Source of the DNA: Collinsella sp. An268
GTDB lineage: Bacteria > Actinomycetota > Coriobacteriia > Coriobacteriales > Coriobacteriaceae
NCBI RefSeq assembly: GCF_002159765.1
Contig: NZ_NFJH01000006.1
Location: forward strand, 62,001-126,000
Direction: 5' to 3'
DNA: 64,000 nt
In this document: one piece after another, positions 8,326 to 16,937 of the stretch
Layout: the number at the start of each line of letters is the position of its first letter
Numbering within the stretch: position 1 is the first letter of the stretch
Notes under the pieces: generated by a model
Databases searched by the model: none
What the model was told of the DNA's origin: nothing
The model's input: the letters and a program-made list of their open reading frames with translations, nothing else
Position numbers and translations under genes: made by a program

Positions 8326-9969
8326 TCAGAACATGAGGCGCGTCCGGCGGCAGGCACGCGTGAAGACAAGCCAGCCGGCGCCGGCGAGCAGCAGGCCCAG
8401 GGCAAGGATGGCGAGGCTTGCCACGAGGGGTGTGGTTGCCATCGAGAGCGCGAACGTGGCCATGGCGCCGACGGTCACGGCTGCGAGCCCACCCAGCACG
8501 ACGACCATGATGGGGAAGCCGCGCTTGACGACGTCGTTGGGCGTGGCCCACGTGAGGTTGGGTTTGCGCGCGTCGCTTGCGAGTCCGATGGTGACGAAAA
8601 GGAAGAACACGCCAAAGCCGACGACCACCACGTTGATAGCTCCGAGCACGTCGATCTGGCCCGTTGCGAGCATGATCACGGCCGAGATGGCGAGCGTGGC
8701 GGCCACGGGCACCGCGTTGGCGGCGAGCTTGGCGCCCAGGATGGTCCGCGCGGGGAGGGGCAGCGTGGAGGTGACCCAGGCGCTACGCCCCTCGATGGAT
8801 ACGGAGCACGCCGCGCTCGGGCAGGTGATGGCGCAGAATGCGAAGACCCAGGGGAGCAGGTTGGCGACGAGGCCTGAGGCTGAGGCGTACTGATCGGCCG
8901 AGATGTCCACGCCGTTGATAGCGCCTGAGGTCACCACGGTATCGAGCCCCACCACCGAGATGGCGACCGCTATGATGAGCATGAGAAGGTAGCCGAACAG
9001 GCAGTTGAACGCATACGAGGGGATGCCGATCTGCGTGCGGTACTCCTTCATGATGAGCGCGGCGATGGGCGCGCTCGTGCGGCCCGTGCGGTCGCGGAGC
9101 TCGCGCGCGGTGAGGGCGCGCGCCCGGGCGCGCCCGGCAAGGGCCGCATTGATGGCGAGATAGTTGCGCTGCATGATCTCGAGGGCGATGCCGGGAATGA
9201 CAAGCGAGAGGGCGACAAAGGCCGCAAGCGCGCCCAGCGAACGGTCCGCGACGGCGGAGCCCATGAGCGCTGCGGGTGGCCACCCACGGGAGAGCAGGTC
9301 GCTTGCAAACGCGATGCCACCCTCCATCTGCGCGGCCGTGATGCTGTCGCTTTGCGCCTGCGCCCAGAACGAGAAGCCGTACAGGCCGATGAAGAGGGCG
9401 CTGAACCCCACGAGCGAGACGATGAGGTAGACGAGGTTCGCATGGCGGAAGCGCGAGGCGACGGCACTCACCCCGAACGCGACAAACGTGGCGATGGCGG
9501 TGGGGATGGCGGGCGCCAGAAGGACGCTTACCACCATGCCGACGAAGCTCATCACGCTAAAATCGACGAGCGCAAGGTAGACCGCCCACAGCGGCGCGGC
9601 GAGCAGGGCACCGAGGAGGGTGGCGCTCGCGTAGAGCGCGCTCACGCGGGCGGCTACCACGATGCGGCGCGGGATGGGGAGCGCCATGACGAGGTCGAAA
9701 TCGGCGAGACCGAAGAGGGTGCCGTTTGCCTTGAGAAACGTAAAGACCACGCCTGCGAGCGCGCCGATGAGCACGGCAAAGCCGGGGATGGCGTTGGCAA
9801 GCCCTATGCTCACGAGCCCTATGGCGACAAGCCCCATATAGAGGAAGATGATCAGGGCGAGCACGATCCCGGCAATGACGGCAAGGGCGCCGCCTGAGCG
9901 ATTGCCCGGCTTGAGCGAGTGGGAGAGGGCGAGCAGCTGCACTCGCAGCAGGATGAAGAAGTTACGCAT
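8326..9969 (-). CDS. ABC-2 type transporter permease
   Basis: A 547-aa protein from ATG 9969, overlapping the ATPase stop by 8 nt. Around a dozen hydrophobic segments are spread over the whole length, with little soluble sequence apart from a basic loop near 280-315 (GRARARALTARELRDR). It is the membrane half of an exporter powered by the upstream ATPase. The reading frame continues upstream to 10239 but only as the shadow of the ATPase gene. The exported substrate is unknown. Confidence 0.87.
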   Translation of the reverse strand: MRNFFILLRVQLLALSHSLKPGNRSGGALAVIAGIVLALIIFLYMGLVAIGLVSIGLANAIPGFAVLIGALAGVVFTFLKANGTLFGLADFDLVMALPIPRRIVVAARVSALYASATLLGALLAAPLWAVYLALVDFSVMSFVGMVVSVLLAPAIPTAIATFVAFGVSAVASRFRHANLVYLIVSLVGFSALFIGLYGFSFWAQAQSDSITAAQMEGGIAFASDLLSRGWPPAALMGSAVADRSLGALAAFVALSLVIPGIALEIMQRNYLAINAALAGRARARALTARELRDRTGRTSAPIAALIMKEYRTQIGIPSYAFNCLFGYLLMLIIAVAISVVGLDTVVTSGAINGVDISADQYASASGLVANLLPWVFAFCAITCPSAACSVSIEGRSAWVTSTLPLPARTILGAKLAANAVPVAATLAISAVIMLATGQIDVLGAINVVVVGFGVFFLFVTIGLASDARKPNLTWATPNDVVKRGFPIMVVVLGGLAAVTVGAMATFALSMATTPLVASLAILALGLLLAGAGWLVFTRACRRTRLMF

Positions 9970-10741
9970 GGCGGCCGTCCTCTGAGGATGCGCGGTCGGG
10001 GGCGGCGGCGTCGACCTCGGCGAGCTCCAGGAACACGTCTTCGAGCGAGTCGTCGCCGCGGACCTCATCGGTGGTGCCGGCGCGCACCAGTTCGCCCTTG
10101 CGGATGATGGCGACCTTGTTGCAGAGCTTCTCGACGACCTCGAGCACATGCGAGGAGAAGAAGACCGCACCGCCACGCGCGGCATGCTCGTGCAGGATCT
10201 CTTTGAGCTCGTGCGAGGCGACGGGGTCGAGGCCGACAAACGGCTCGTCGAGGATCAGGAGCTTGGGCTTGTGCAGGAGCGCGCCGATGACGACGAGCTT
10301 CTGCCGCATGCCATGGCTGTAGCTGCCGATGGGGCTCGCGAGGTCATCGAGGATGCCGAGGCGCCCGGCGAACGAGGTGATGCGCTCCTCGCGGACGTCG
10401 CGGGGCACCTCGAAGACATCTGCCATGAAGGTCAGGTACTGGATGCCCGTCATGAACGTGTAGATATCGGGATTATCCGGCACGTAGGCGAGCTGTCGCT
10501 TGGCGGCAACAGGGTCGGCGGTTACGTCGACGCCGCACACGCCGATGCTCCCGCCCTCAAAGGGCTGCGCTCCCACGATAGAGCGGATGAGCGTGGTCTT
10601 GCCGGCACCGTTATGGCCGATAAAGCCGTAGATATCGCCCGCCTCGACGGTGAGTGTGAGATTGCGCACGGCGACCTTGTCGCCATAGCGCTTTTCGAAG
10701 CGGTCCACGGTGAGAATAGGGGTTTTGCGGGTTAGAGGCAT
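9962..10741 (-). CDS. ABC transporter ATP-binding protein (ABC-2 family)
   Basis: A 259-aa protein from ATG 10741, with AGGAGG 5-6 nt upstream; the frame extends to 10852 without support. Walker A is GHNGAGKTT and Walker B ends in LILDEPFVGLD. The signature is the variant SHGMRQK, common in ABC-2/YhaQ-type exporters. The C-terminus is acidic. It forms a two-gene operon with the permease. Confidence 0.9.
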   Translation of the reverse strand: MPLTRKTPILTVDRFEKRYGDKVAVRNLTLTVEAGDIYGFIGHNGAGKTTLIRSIVGAQPFEGGSIGVCGVDVTADPVAAKRQLAYVPDNPDIYTFMTGIQYLTFMADVFEVPRDVREERITSFAGRLGILDDLASPIGSYSHGMRQKLVVIGALLHKPKLLILDEPFVGLDPVASHELKEILHEHAARGGAVFFSSHVLEVVEKLCNKVAIIRKGELVRAGTTDEVRGDDSLEDVFLELAEVDAAAPDRASSEDGRHA

Positions 10742-10828
10742 GGGTCCTCCTATCAAAGGACGGTGGGTGGGATCGGGGGCGAGCGCGTCGCCGGGACATT
10801 GGGGGCCGATGGGAGCCGACGGGCCGCG

Positions 10829-10866
10829 GGCAACCCCCTGAGGAGACGGCAACCCCCTGAGGAGAC
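10829..10866. repeat. 19-nt tandem direct repeat, two copies
   Basis: Unit GGCAACCCCCTGAGGAGAC occurs twice head to tail (10829-10847, 10848-10866), followed by GG and then the first base pairs of palindromic element A. It lies in the 5' leader of the ABC ATPase gene. Confidence 0.85.
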
Positions 10867-10868
10867 GG

Positions 10869-11006
10869 TTCGAGACTCAAATGTGCATCAAATGCGAGAA
10901 GTGCCGTCTAGACCATGATGCATGGAAGGGGTTGCGTGCTGATATGCGGGCGCCGAAGGAGGGTATAGGAGGCATCTGCGACATTTGATGCACATTGAAG
11001 GCGCGA
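10869..11006. repeat. Palindromic-ended intergenic element, copy A (~138 bp)
   Basis: Left core TGTGCATCAAAT (10882-10893) and right core ATTTGATGCACA (10983-10994) are exact reverse complements. The left end starts TTCGA-GACTCAAA; the outer right arm is degraded. Core-to-core span is 113 bp, nearly the same as copies B (112) and C (114). The interior is not conserved between copies. Confidence 0.75.
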
Positions 11007-11095
11007 GGTCTCTGTTGGGCCGTGTCGCGGGGTTTAGGATGCGGGCGTTATTCCGGGAGCGGTGCTCATAGACGATGCGGTTTCGCGGCTGACGG

Positions 11096-11278
11096 CTAGG
11101 AGCGCTCGTCATCCCGGTGCTTTTCTTCCCGTTTGGGCAGGCGCCCGGCCCGCTTGAGCGCGTCGCGCAAGATCCACTCCACCTGCCCGTTGGCGCTGCG
11201 CATCTCGTCGTCGGCCCAGCGCTGTACCGCCTCCCATACGGCGGGATCGATACGGAGGGGATATTGCTTGCGCGCCAT
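11096..11278 (-). CDS. Small ribbon-helix-helix (Arc-like) protein
   Basis: About 60 aa from ATG 11278, with AAGCAGGTG upstream; the frame reaches 11344 but the fold starts at MARKQYPLRID. A beta strand (QYPLRI), a helix (PAVWEAVQRWADDE) and a second helix (NGQVEWILRDALKRAG) fit Arc/MetJ-type dimeric DNA-binding proteins. The Arg/Lys-rich tail is probably disordered. It follows the SPFH gene with a hairpin between, so it may be its downstream operon partner. It could be an antitoxin-like repressor, but no toxin gene is adjacent. Confidence 0.72.
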   Translation of the reverse strand: MARKQYPLRIDPAVWEAVQRWADDEMRSANGQVEWILRDALKRAGRLPKREEKHRDDERS

Positions 11279-11389
11279 GGCGGTCACCTGCTTGAAGGGG
11301 GCGCTTGGATCTGCCGAGTCGCGGTGCAGGTCCAAGCGCGGCATGAGTCGATAGGCCTAGGTTTATCGTGAGAGGCCGATCACGGTGGC

Positions 11390-11427
11390 GCCCGGCACGC
11401 TCATGGCGACGCCGTCGCGTGCCGGGC
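11390..11427 (-). terminator. Hairpin between the SPFH gene and the ribbon-helix-helix gene
   Basis: Perfect 11-bp inverted repeat GCCCGGCACGC / GCGTGCCGGGC with a 16-nt loop, just after the SPFH stop. There is no T-run, so it could act as a partial terminator or RNA-stability stem. Confidence 0.5.
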
Positions 11428-11438
11428 AACGGGCTGCG

Positions 11439-12470
11439 CTAGTACAGCGAGCCGGCGTTGACGATGGGGTGCGCCTCGCTCTCGCCGCAGAGGACGACCA
11501 TGAGGTTGGAGGCCATCTGCGCCTTGCGCTCCTCATCGAGCTCGATCTTGCCGTGCTGCCCCAGCTCGTCCACGGCCATCTCGACCATGGTGACGGCGCC
11601 CTCCACGATCTTCTTGCGCGCGGCGATGACCGCCTCGGCCTGCTGACGGCGCAACATCGCTTGGGCGATCTCGGGCGCGTAGGCGAGGTGCGTGAGGCGC
11701 GCGTCGTCCACCGCGACGCCGGCGGGGGAGAGGCGCTGCGTCAGCTCGTGCTTGAGCGCCGTCGAAACCTCCTCGATATTGGAGCGCAGCGTGATGGAGT
11801 CCATGGAGTCGCTCGAGTCCTCGGCATGGTCGTAGGCGTAGATGCTCGCCACGTGGCGAAGCGCCGTCTCGGCCTGCGTAGCCACGAACTGCTCGTAGTT
11901 GTCCACGTCAAAGAGGGCTTTGGCGGTATCGGCCACGTGCCACACCACGACGTTGGCGATCTCGATGGGATTGCCCATCTTATCGTTGACCTTCAGGATC
12001 TCGCCGTTGAGCGTGCGTGCGCGGACAGAGACCTTGGTGGAGAGGGCCTTGGTCGCCTTGGTGGCCGTCTCAATCTGCTTGCCGAGCGAGAGCCCGGACT
12101 TGCTGATGACCTCTGCCGTGGCGTTCTCGGCGGTGCCGTCGGAGCCCATGGAGCGGCTGTAGAAGGGGTTCGCCCAGCGGAAGCCCTCGTCGCGGACGGT
12201 GCCCTTGTAGTCACCGAAGAGGATGCAGACGCGCGCCTGGCCGGGCTGCAGCGTGAAAAAGCCGGAGACGAGGATGCACCAAGCGATGAAGAGGACGACG
12301 CTTGCGATGACCATGATGACGGGGAGCGTGGCGGACTCGCCGGAATCCTCCGTGGCGACGGCGAGCACGATGCCGCCGACGAACAGGGCGATAACGGCCA
12401 CGATCCCAACGAGGCTCGCCGCAAGCATGCCCCAACCGGACGCAGCTTTGATCTTCTTCTCGGTACTCAT
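11439..12470 (-). CDS. SPFH/Band-7 domain membrane protein
   Basis: A 343-aa protein from ATG 12470, with AAAGGA upstream. Two hydrophobic helices (~14-37 and ~50-72) form an N-terminal membrane hairpin. A stomatin/prohibitin-like domain follows ([26 protein letters not shown]) and then a long charged helix rich in Glu/Ala/Arg ([19 protein letters not shown]), the usual SPFH coiled coil. Such proteins oligomerise on membranes and organise proteases or lipid microdomains; the partner here is unknown. A TGTGATATCACA palindrome lies ~145 nt upstream. Confidence 0.9.
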   Translation of the reverse strand: MSTEKKIKAASGWGMLAASLVGIVAVIALFVGGIVLAVATEDSGESATLPVIMVIASVVLFIAWCILVSGFFTLQPGQARVCILFGDYKGTVRDEGFRWANPFYSRSMGSDGTAENATAEVISKSGLSLGKQIETATKATKALSTKVSVRARTLNGEILKVNDKMGNPIEIANVVVWHVADTAKALFDVDNYEQFVATQAETALRHVASIYAYDHAEDSSDSMDSITLRSNIEEVSTALKHELTQRLSPAGVAVDDARLTHLAYAPEIAQAMLRRQQAEAVIAARKKIVEGAVTMVEMAVDELGQHGKIELDEERKAQMASNLMVVLCGESEAHPIVNAGSLY

Positions 12471-12777
12471 GAGAGTTCCTTTCTCGCTATCGGTCGCGCG
12501 GTGCGGCCCGTGCCGCGCGGGGCGCCCTGCGGTCGCCCGACGGCAGAACCCCTGATTTGGTGGCGGGGGGGGGTGCTCCCCGAGCGAACACCCCGATGGC
12601 GTTCGTTGATTGCATTGTGATATCACATTGAGTTCACGTCAACTACCGTTCACCGAAAGCCGAGCGGTATCGCCGCCCCCTATCTCCTGCGACCGTTTTG
12701 GTACCGCAGAGCTGCGGGACCGGGCTTTACCGGCTGGGTACAATGGGGCCAATGAGGAGTGAGAGGAGCCCTATCCC
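12471..12777. other. 307-nt divergent intergenic region (SPFH / dha operon)
   Basis: Contains a GC-rich leader of the SPFH gene with a run of G (12567-12575) and an AT-rich patch with the TGTGATATCACA palindrome. On the dha side TACAAT (12739-12744), preceded by TGGG, is a possible -10. GAGAGGAG precedes the dhaKL ATG. No gene seen. Confidence 0.5.
12616..12627. promoter_or_regulatory. Candidate operator palindrome TGTGATATCACA
   Basis: A perfect 12-bp palindrome in the only AT-rich stretch of the SPFH/dha divergent region. Its symmetry suits a dimeric repressor. Whether it controls the SPFH operon, possibly through the ribbon-helix-helix protein encoded with it, or the dha genes is inference. 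Confidence 0.5.
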
Positions 12778-14535
12778 ATGAAGAAATTCATCAACAGGCC
12801 GGAGGATGTCGAGCGTCAGGTGGTCGACGGCTACGTAAAGACCTACCCGGGCATTATCGCCAAGGCGGCTGACGATATCGTGGTGCGAGCGCGCCGCAAG
12901 ACCGGCAAGGTCGCCCTCGTTTCCGGTGGCGGCATGGGTCACGAGCCGGCTCATTTGGGGTATGTGGGCGAGGGCATGCTCGATGCCGCTGTGGGCGGCG
13001 CCATCTACACGTCGCCGGCCGAGGATCGCGTAAAGGCCGCCATCGACGCGGTGGCGCCGGGTGCGACCGGCGTGCTTCTGATTGTCAAGAACTATACCGG
13101 CGACGTCGTCAACTTCAAGATGGCGGCCTCGGAGGCGGCGGAGGAGGGCGTCAACATCGCTTACGTGGTGGTGGACGACGATGTCGCGGTCGACGGCTCG
13201 TCGTTTACCGTCGGGCGCCGCGGCGTGGCGGGAACGGTCTTCGTGCACAAGTGCGCGGGCGCGGCGGCGGAGGCGGGCGCGGACCTCGCTGGGGTCGAGC
13301 GCGTGGCGAAGAAGGTCATCGCCAACGTCCGCACCATGGGTGTCGCCATCGAGCCGTGCACGGTGCCGGCGGCGGGCAAGCCCGGTTTCACCCTTGCTGA
13401 CGACGAGATGGAGATGGGTGTCGGGATTCACGGCGAGCCGGGGGTGCGCCGCGCCGCGATGGAGCCGGCGGACGCTATGGTGGACGAGATACTTGAGAAG
13501 ATTCTCGGCGATCTCGACTACGCGAACGCGCGCGTGGCGGTGCTGGTAAACGGTGCGGGCGGCACGCCGCCCTACGAGCTCGCCATCGTTTCGAACCGTG
13601 TGCACGACGTGTTGGCATCCCGCGGCATCACGGTGGTGCAAAGCTATATGGGTTCCTATATGACCTCGCTGGAGATGCGCGGGTTCTCGATCTCCGTCCT
13701 GCGTCTAGATGAGGAGCTCGAGCACCTGCTCGCCGCCCCGGCGCATGCCGTTGCCTGGCGGGAGGGGGCGGCAGCGCCCGCCAAGGAGGTTGCCGCACCC
13801 GCGCCGGCCTCTGCTGGCGCGGTGCCTGTTGCGTCGGCGCGCGCGGGCGAGACGCGCCCCGAGCCCTCCGGCGCCTTAGACCCGGCGACGGAGCGGGTCG
13901 CCCGCGTGCTCGCGGCGGTGGCGGATACCCTGGATGCGCATAAAGACGAGCTGACGGAGCTCGACATGCCTATCGGCGACTCCGATCACGGCATCAACAT
14001 GGCGCGCGGCTTCGATGCGGTGCGCGCGCAGCTGCCCGAGCTTGGCACAGGTGATGCGGCGACTCTGCTCCGCAAGGCAGCGATGACCATCATCTCCAAG
14101 GTGGGAGGCTCGTCCGGTCCGCTGTACGGCACGCTGCTGCGCAAGCTCTCGGTTGCGGTGAAGCGCGCGGGCACGCTCTCACTTGCCATCTTTGCGCAAG
14201 GGCTCGAGGAGGGACTTGCCGGCATCGAGGAGCTAGCGGGCGGTGCTCCGGGTGACAAGACGATGATCGATGCGATGGTGCCGGCGCTCGCGTCGCTAAA
14301 GGATTCGCTCGCGGCGGAGGTGCCGGCTGCCGAGGCGCTGTCGCGAGCGGCGCGGGCGGCGGCGGACGGTGCCGAGGCAACCATTCCGCTCGTTGCGCGC
14401 AAGGGCCGCGCGAGCTATCTGGGCGAGCGCTCGGCGGGGCACAAGGACCCTGGTGCCGCCTCGTTTGCCTACTGTTTGGACGCGGTTGCCAAGGCTGTGG
14501 CGGCTGAGGGTACTCGTTCCGACGCTGCCGCTTAG
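12778..14535 (+). CDS. Dihydroxyacetone kinase, fused DhaK-DhaL subunits
   Basis: A 585-aa protein from ATG 12778, with GAGAGGAG upstream. Residues 1-~330 are DhaK: SGGGMGHEP holds His55, and GIHGEPG holds His218, the residue that in DhaK forms the covalent hemiaminal with dihydroxyacetone. An Ala/Pro/Arg-rich linker (~325-365) leads to DhaL, whose LDMPIGDSDHGINMARGF keeps the metal-binding aspartates and whose GGSSGPLYGT loop binds the nucleotide. The enzyme makes dihydroxyacetone phosphate. In PTS-dependent systems DhaK and DhaL are usually separate, while in ATP-dependent kinases they are fused. A dhaM gene follows, so phosphate from the PTS is likely. Confidence 0.92.
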   Translation: MKKFINRPEDVERQVVDGYVKTYPGIIAKAADDIVVRARRKTGKVALVSGGGMGHEPAHLGYVGEGMLDAAVGGAIYTSPAEDRVKAAIDAVAPGATGVLLIVKNYTGDVVNFKMAASEAAEEGVNIAYVVVDDDVAVDGSSFTVGRRGVAGTVFVHKCAGAAAEAGADLAGVERVAKKVIANVRTMGVAIEPCTVPAAGKPGFTLADDEMEMGVGIHGEPGVRRAAMEPADAMVDEILEKILGDLDYANARVAVLVNGAGGTPPYELAIVSNRVHDVLASRGITVVQSYMGSYMTSLEMRGFSISVLRLDEELEHLLAAPAHAVAWREGAAAPAKEVAAPAPASAGAVPVASARAGETRPEPSGALDPATERVARVLAAVADTLDAHKDELTELDMPIGDSDHGINMARGFDAVRAQLPELGTGDAATLLRKAAMTIISKVGGSSGPLYGTLLRKLSVAVKRAGTLSLAIFAQGLEEGLAGIEELAGGAPGDKTMIDAMVPALASLKDSLAAEVPAAEALSRAARAAADGAEATIPLVARKGRASYLGERSAGHKDPGAASFAYCLDAVAKAVAAEGTRSDAAA

Positions 14536-14571
14536 GGTGCCGAGGTGTAGACACGCGATAGGAGGATGCCC

Positions 14572-14952
14572 ATGGTAGGCACGGTCCTGGTTTCTCATTC
14601 CCCTGCGCTTGCCGAGGCGCTGGCGGATTACGTCAAGATGATGGCGCCGACGGCGCCCGTTGCCTGTGCGGGCGGGCTTGAGGACGGCTCGTTCGGCACG
14701 AGCTATGAGGCCATCGAGACGGCGATTGATACGGTGGACGGCCCGGACGGCGTGGTGGTCATCGTCGATATGGGGTCGGCTGCGCTCACGGCCAAGATGG
14801 TGCTCGAGGATCGGGACGATGCGCGCGTGCGCCTTGCGGACTGTCCTTTTGTGGAAGGCGCCGTCGAGGCAACGGTGCGCGCACAGGCGGGTGCCGGCCT
14901 CGATGATATCGTGGCAGCGCTTGCCGAGGTGGCGGCAAAGCCCAAGGTATAG
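14572..14952 (+). CDS. dhaM: PTS phosphotransfer subunit DhaM (EIIA-Man-like domain)
   Basis: A 126-aa protein. The second ATG (14572) is chosen because AGGAGG is 7-8 nt upstream; the ATG at 14566 is too close. It begins GTVLVSHSPALAEAL, with His9 as the expected phosphorylation site, and contains VVIVDMGSAALTAKM, typical of EIIA-Man/DhaM. Single-domain length matches the short DhaM type without fused HPr or EI. It would re-phosphorylate ADP held on the DhaL part of the upstream fusion, using phosphoenolpyruvate through the PTS. Confidence 0.9.
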   Translation: MVGTVLVSHSPALAEALADYVKMMAPTAPVACAGGLEDGSFGTSYEAIETAIDTVDGPDGVVVIVDMGSAALTAKMVLEDRDDARVRLADCPFVEGAVEATVRAQAGAGLDDIVAALAEVAAKPKV

Positions 14953-15066
14953 CACGCTTTCTGGGAAGCTGGCGGCAGGTGCGGTCGACAGGCGGACCGT
15001 GATGAGACTGCTGCCCTCCTCTCATATCATGAACGGGAAAGCCACTGGAGTGAGAAAGAGGCTGCT

Positions 15067-15957
15067 TTGTTCTGCTCTGCATGCGGCGCCAAGGTGCGCG
15101 ATGCAGATTCGTATTGCTGGAAGTGCGGCGCCAAGGTCGGCGCCCCCGATGAAGCGGGGTCGGAGGATGCCATACCTGCTGAAGCTGATGCATCGCAAGC
15201 AGATGGGTCGTTGTTGAAGTCTGCCATTGGGGCTTCCACTGAGGGGCGGCATCAGGTTCTTTTCGTACATGAGGACGGAACCATACAGGAAAAGGGTCCC
15301 AAATACGCCTTCGGGGATGATGACATATCGACCCCCAAGGTGCAGCAGGCATGCATCGATCCTTCGGTGTACACGGGGACGTGGTTTGATGTTCATCAGG
15401 CGGTGCTTGCCACGGGTTTCACCTTCGAGGGGCTCGATCTCTACGGAGAGACCCCAAAGCTGATCTATCGCGTCAACCCCGCGCTATTTCCCTTTGTCCC
15501 ATACGGAACATCAGAAGATTGTCTTGCCGTTGACATTGCGGGAATCAATGTTTCGTCGGTGCGAACGCTCGATGATATTCCGTATCAGCTCAAGGTCGGC
15601 TCGCTGCAGCTCTTCCTACCTAACGTGGACACCCATGTTGACACTTCGACGTTGGTCAAAATGGTGCAAGTGGCGGCGCACCACGTTGGTTTTGCTCCTC
15701 GGACGATTTACGAGGGCGTCGTAGGGAACCACAACCTGACCGATGCACTGGCTTCCGCATTTGGGCTTGCGGGCAAAACGACGATCGTTGGCGAAGCCTG
15801 GGGTTCGAGCGCTGTTCAGTATTACGACAAGCGCAAGGATACGTGCCAAGGATATGGCCTCAAAGCGCGCCTACTGGATTATGTCGGTCATCCCTACGCA
15901 GTCTACAAGGCCTCCTTGGATGTTGGATACGGCATCAATCTTGTGACCTGCGCGTGA
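15067..15957 (+). CDS. Zinc-ribbon protein of unknown function at the edge of the type VII/Ub-like locus
   Basis: A 296-aa protein with a TTG start at 15067, which puts the first zinc-ribbon Cys at residue 3; GAAAGAGG precedes. Residues 1-25 hold two CxxC pairs (CSACG, CWKCG). An Ala/Glu/Asp linker follows, then LFVHEDGTIQEKG, a weaker form of the PDGTIHV motif in the facing operon. The remaining ~210 residues form an unrecognised alpha/beta domain. It points towards that operon and is less GC-rich by eye than the flanking genes. It shares zinc ribbon and motif with the protein at the other end of the locus (26337-27170). Confidence 0.75.
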   Translation: MFCSACGAKVRDADSYCWKCGAKVGAPDEAGSEDAIPAEADASQADGSLLKSAIGASTEGRHQVLFVHEDGTIQEKGPKYAFGDDDISTPKVQQACIDPSVYTGTWFDVHQAVLATGFTFEGLDLYGETPKLIYRVNPALFPFVPYGTSEDCLAVDIAGINVSSVRTLDDIPYQLKVGSLQLFLPNVDTHVDTSTLVKMVQVAAHHVGFAPRTIYEGVVGNHNLTDALASAFGLAGKTTIVGEAWGSSAVQYYDKRKDTCQGYGLKARLLDYVGHPYAVYKASLDVGYGINLVTCA

Positions 15958-15975
15958 GGATGTTAGGAGCTGAGC

Positions 15976-16452
15976 CTAGCTCTTATCGATGAAGAATTGG
16001 ATATAGATGAAGCATACGATGAATACGACGACACCGAGGATGGGAAGCCCGAAAAGCCCGCCGCCAAGCGCCATCGCTACGCCGCCCAGTAATGCGGAGG
16101 CTATGATGTTGGCGAAAAAGTTGAGGCAGCCCGTTGCCCCCTTGCTCTCTGTATCCTGCGTTTGCGTTGACGCTGGTGTTGCTTGCGTGTTCCTGAATTC
16201 CGTTCCCCGGGGGCTGTTGTCGTTCGATTGACGGGCCGAAGTGCGCGCACCGGATTTTTTATCTTTGGATTTGGACGTGGTAGGTTGTGATTTCTGTCGT
16301 GCGCGCGGACCGGTAGAGGAGCCACTGTTGCTTACATGGATGGTCCCGTCTGAGCCGATTTTGGTGCTCGAGACATCGGGCTTCTCTTCCTCGTCTACGC
16401 GGATGGTCCCGTCTGGGCCGATGGTTATCTTGGGTTTGTTTTTGTCGGGCAT
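15976..16452 (-). CDS. Small membrane protein with two DGTI[HR]V motifs
   Basis: A 158-aa protein from ATG 16452, with AAGGAA upstream. The N-terminus has ITIGPDGTIRVDEEEKP and then KIGSDGTIHVSNS. A long Ser/Thr/Lys/Gln-rich, probably disordered linker (~45-105) follows. The C-terminus has two hydrophobic helices (LNFFANIIASALLGGVAMAL and LFGLPILGVVVFIVCFIYI). It is the last gene of the operon. No known family. The repeated motif suggests a binding tag or small beta unit on the cytoplasmic side, but that is inference. Confidence 0.72.
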   Translation of the reverse strand: MPDKNKPKITIGPDGTIRVDEEEKPDVSSTKIGSDGTIHVSNSGSSTGPRARQKSQPTTSKSKDKKSGARTSARQSNDNSPRGTEFRNTQATPASTQTQDTESKGATGCLNFFANIIASALLGGVAMALGGGLFGLPILGVVVFIVCFIYIQFFIDKS

Positions 16453-16513
16453 AATGTGTTCCTTGTTGTCGTACCTCTCGATTGGGGGCGTAGGGGGAGA
16501 TATTGTTCATGTG

Positions 16514-16882
16514 TTACAGATCGAGCCAAACGCCAATGAAGTAAAGGGCGGCGCCGAATAATAACACCGGCATGGTTATGAAGGGGGCTCCAAGTGCTGC
16601 GGCAATGAAGATGAGAAGAGCCACGCCTACAAGAAAATATGTCAACTTGGACGGTTCAGATTCCTTCTGCTGAAGGTCGCTGGGTGCTTTCTTTCGTTGT
16701 GATGCCGTACTTGCTCGAGGTGATGTCACTGCTGGCGTCTTTTGGTTGCCACTGGTTTTCTCTGACGCTTTCTTGCTCGACGTGTTGAGTTTGTTGCTAG
16801 CGGGTGCGGCGGGCTTCTCTTTATCGTCCACGTGGATGGTACCGTCGGGATCGATGGTTATCTTTGGTCTCTTCACTGTCAT
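16514..16882 (-). CDS. Small membrane protein with one PDGTIHV motif
   Basis: A 122-aa protein from ATG 16882, with AAGGAA upstream. It opens with ITIDPDGTIHVDDKEKP, then a Lys/Ser/Thr/Gln-rich linker, then two C-terminal hydrophobic helices (YFLVGVALLIFIAAALGA, ITMPVLLFGAALYFIGVWL). The same layout as its two neighbours indicates gene duplication with divergence of the linker and helices. Confidence 0.72.
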   Translation of the reverse strand: MTVKRPKITIDPDGTIHVDDKEKPAAPASNKLNTSSKKASEKTSGNQKTPAVTSPRASTASQRKKAPSDLQQKESEPSKLTYFLVGVALLIFIAAALGAPFITMPVLLFGAALYFIGVWLDL

Positions 16883-16937
16883 GAGAATTCCTTATGATGC
16901 TTGCAGTGCGCAGAAGACGGCGGTATTTCGATGTCTT

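Larger units (their letters stand above)
10742..11095. other. 354-nt intergenic region with a tandem repeat and palindromic element copy A
   Basis: No convincing gene. It holds the leader of the minus-strand ABC ATPase, a two-copy 19-nt tandem repeat and palindromic element A, each listed separately. A short frame on the minus strand (10888-11112) starts inside the element's inverted repeat and is not supported. Confidence 0.6.

Noticed and set aside
8278-8877. 199-codon plus-strand frame opposite the ABC permease
   Set aside because: Shadow of the permease gene; no motif and no ribosome site.
10881-11112. Small Cys-containing frames beginning MCIK at palindromic element copy A (and similar at copy C)
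   Set aside because: The shared start arises because ATGTGCAYCAAAT is the element's inverted core. Copy B has CTGTGCA instead, the sequences diverge after five codons, and there is no ribosome site.
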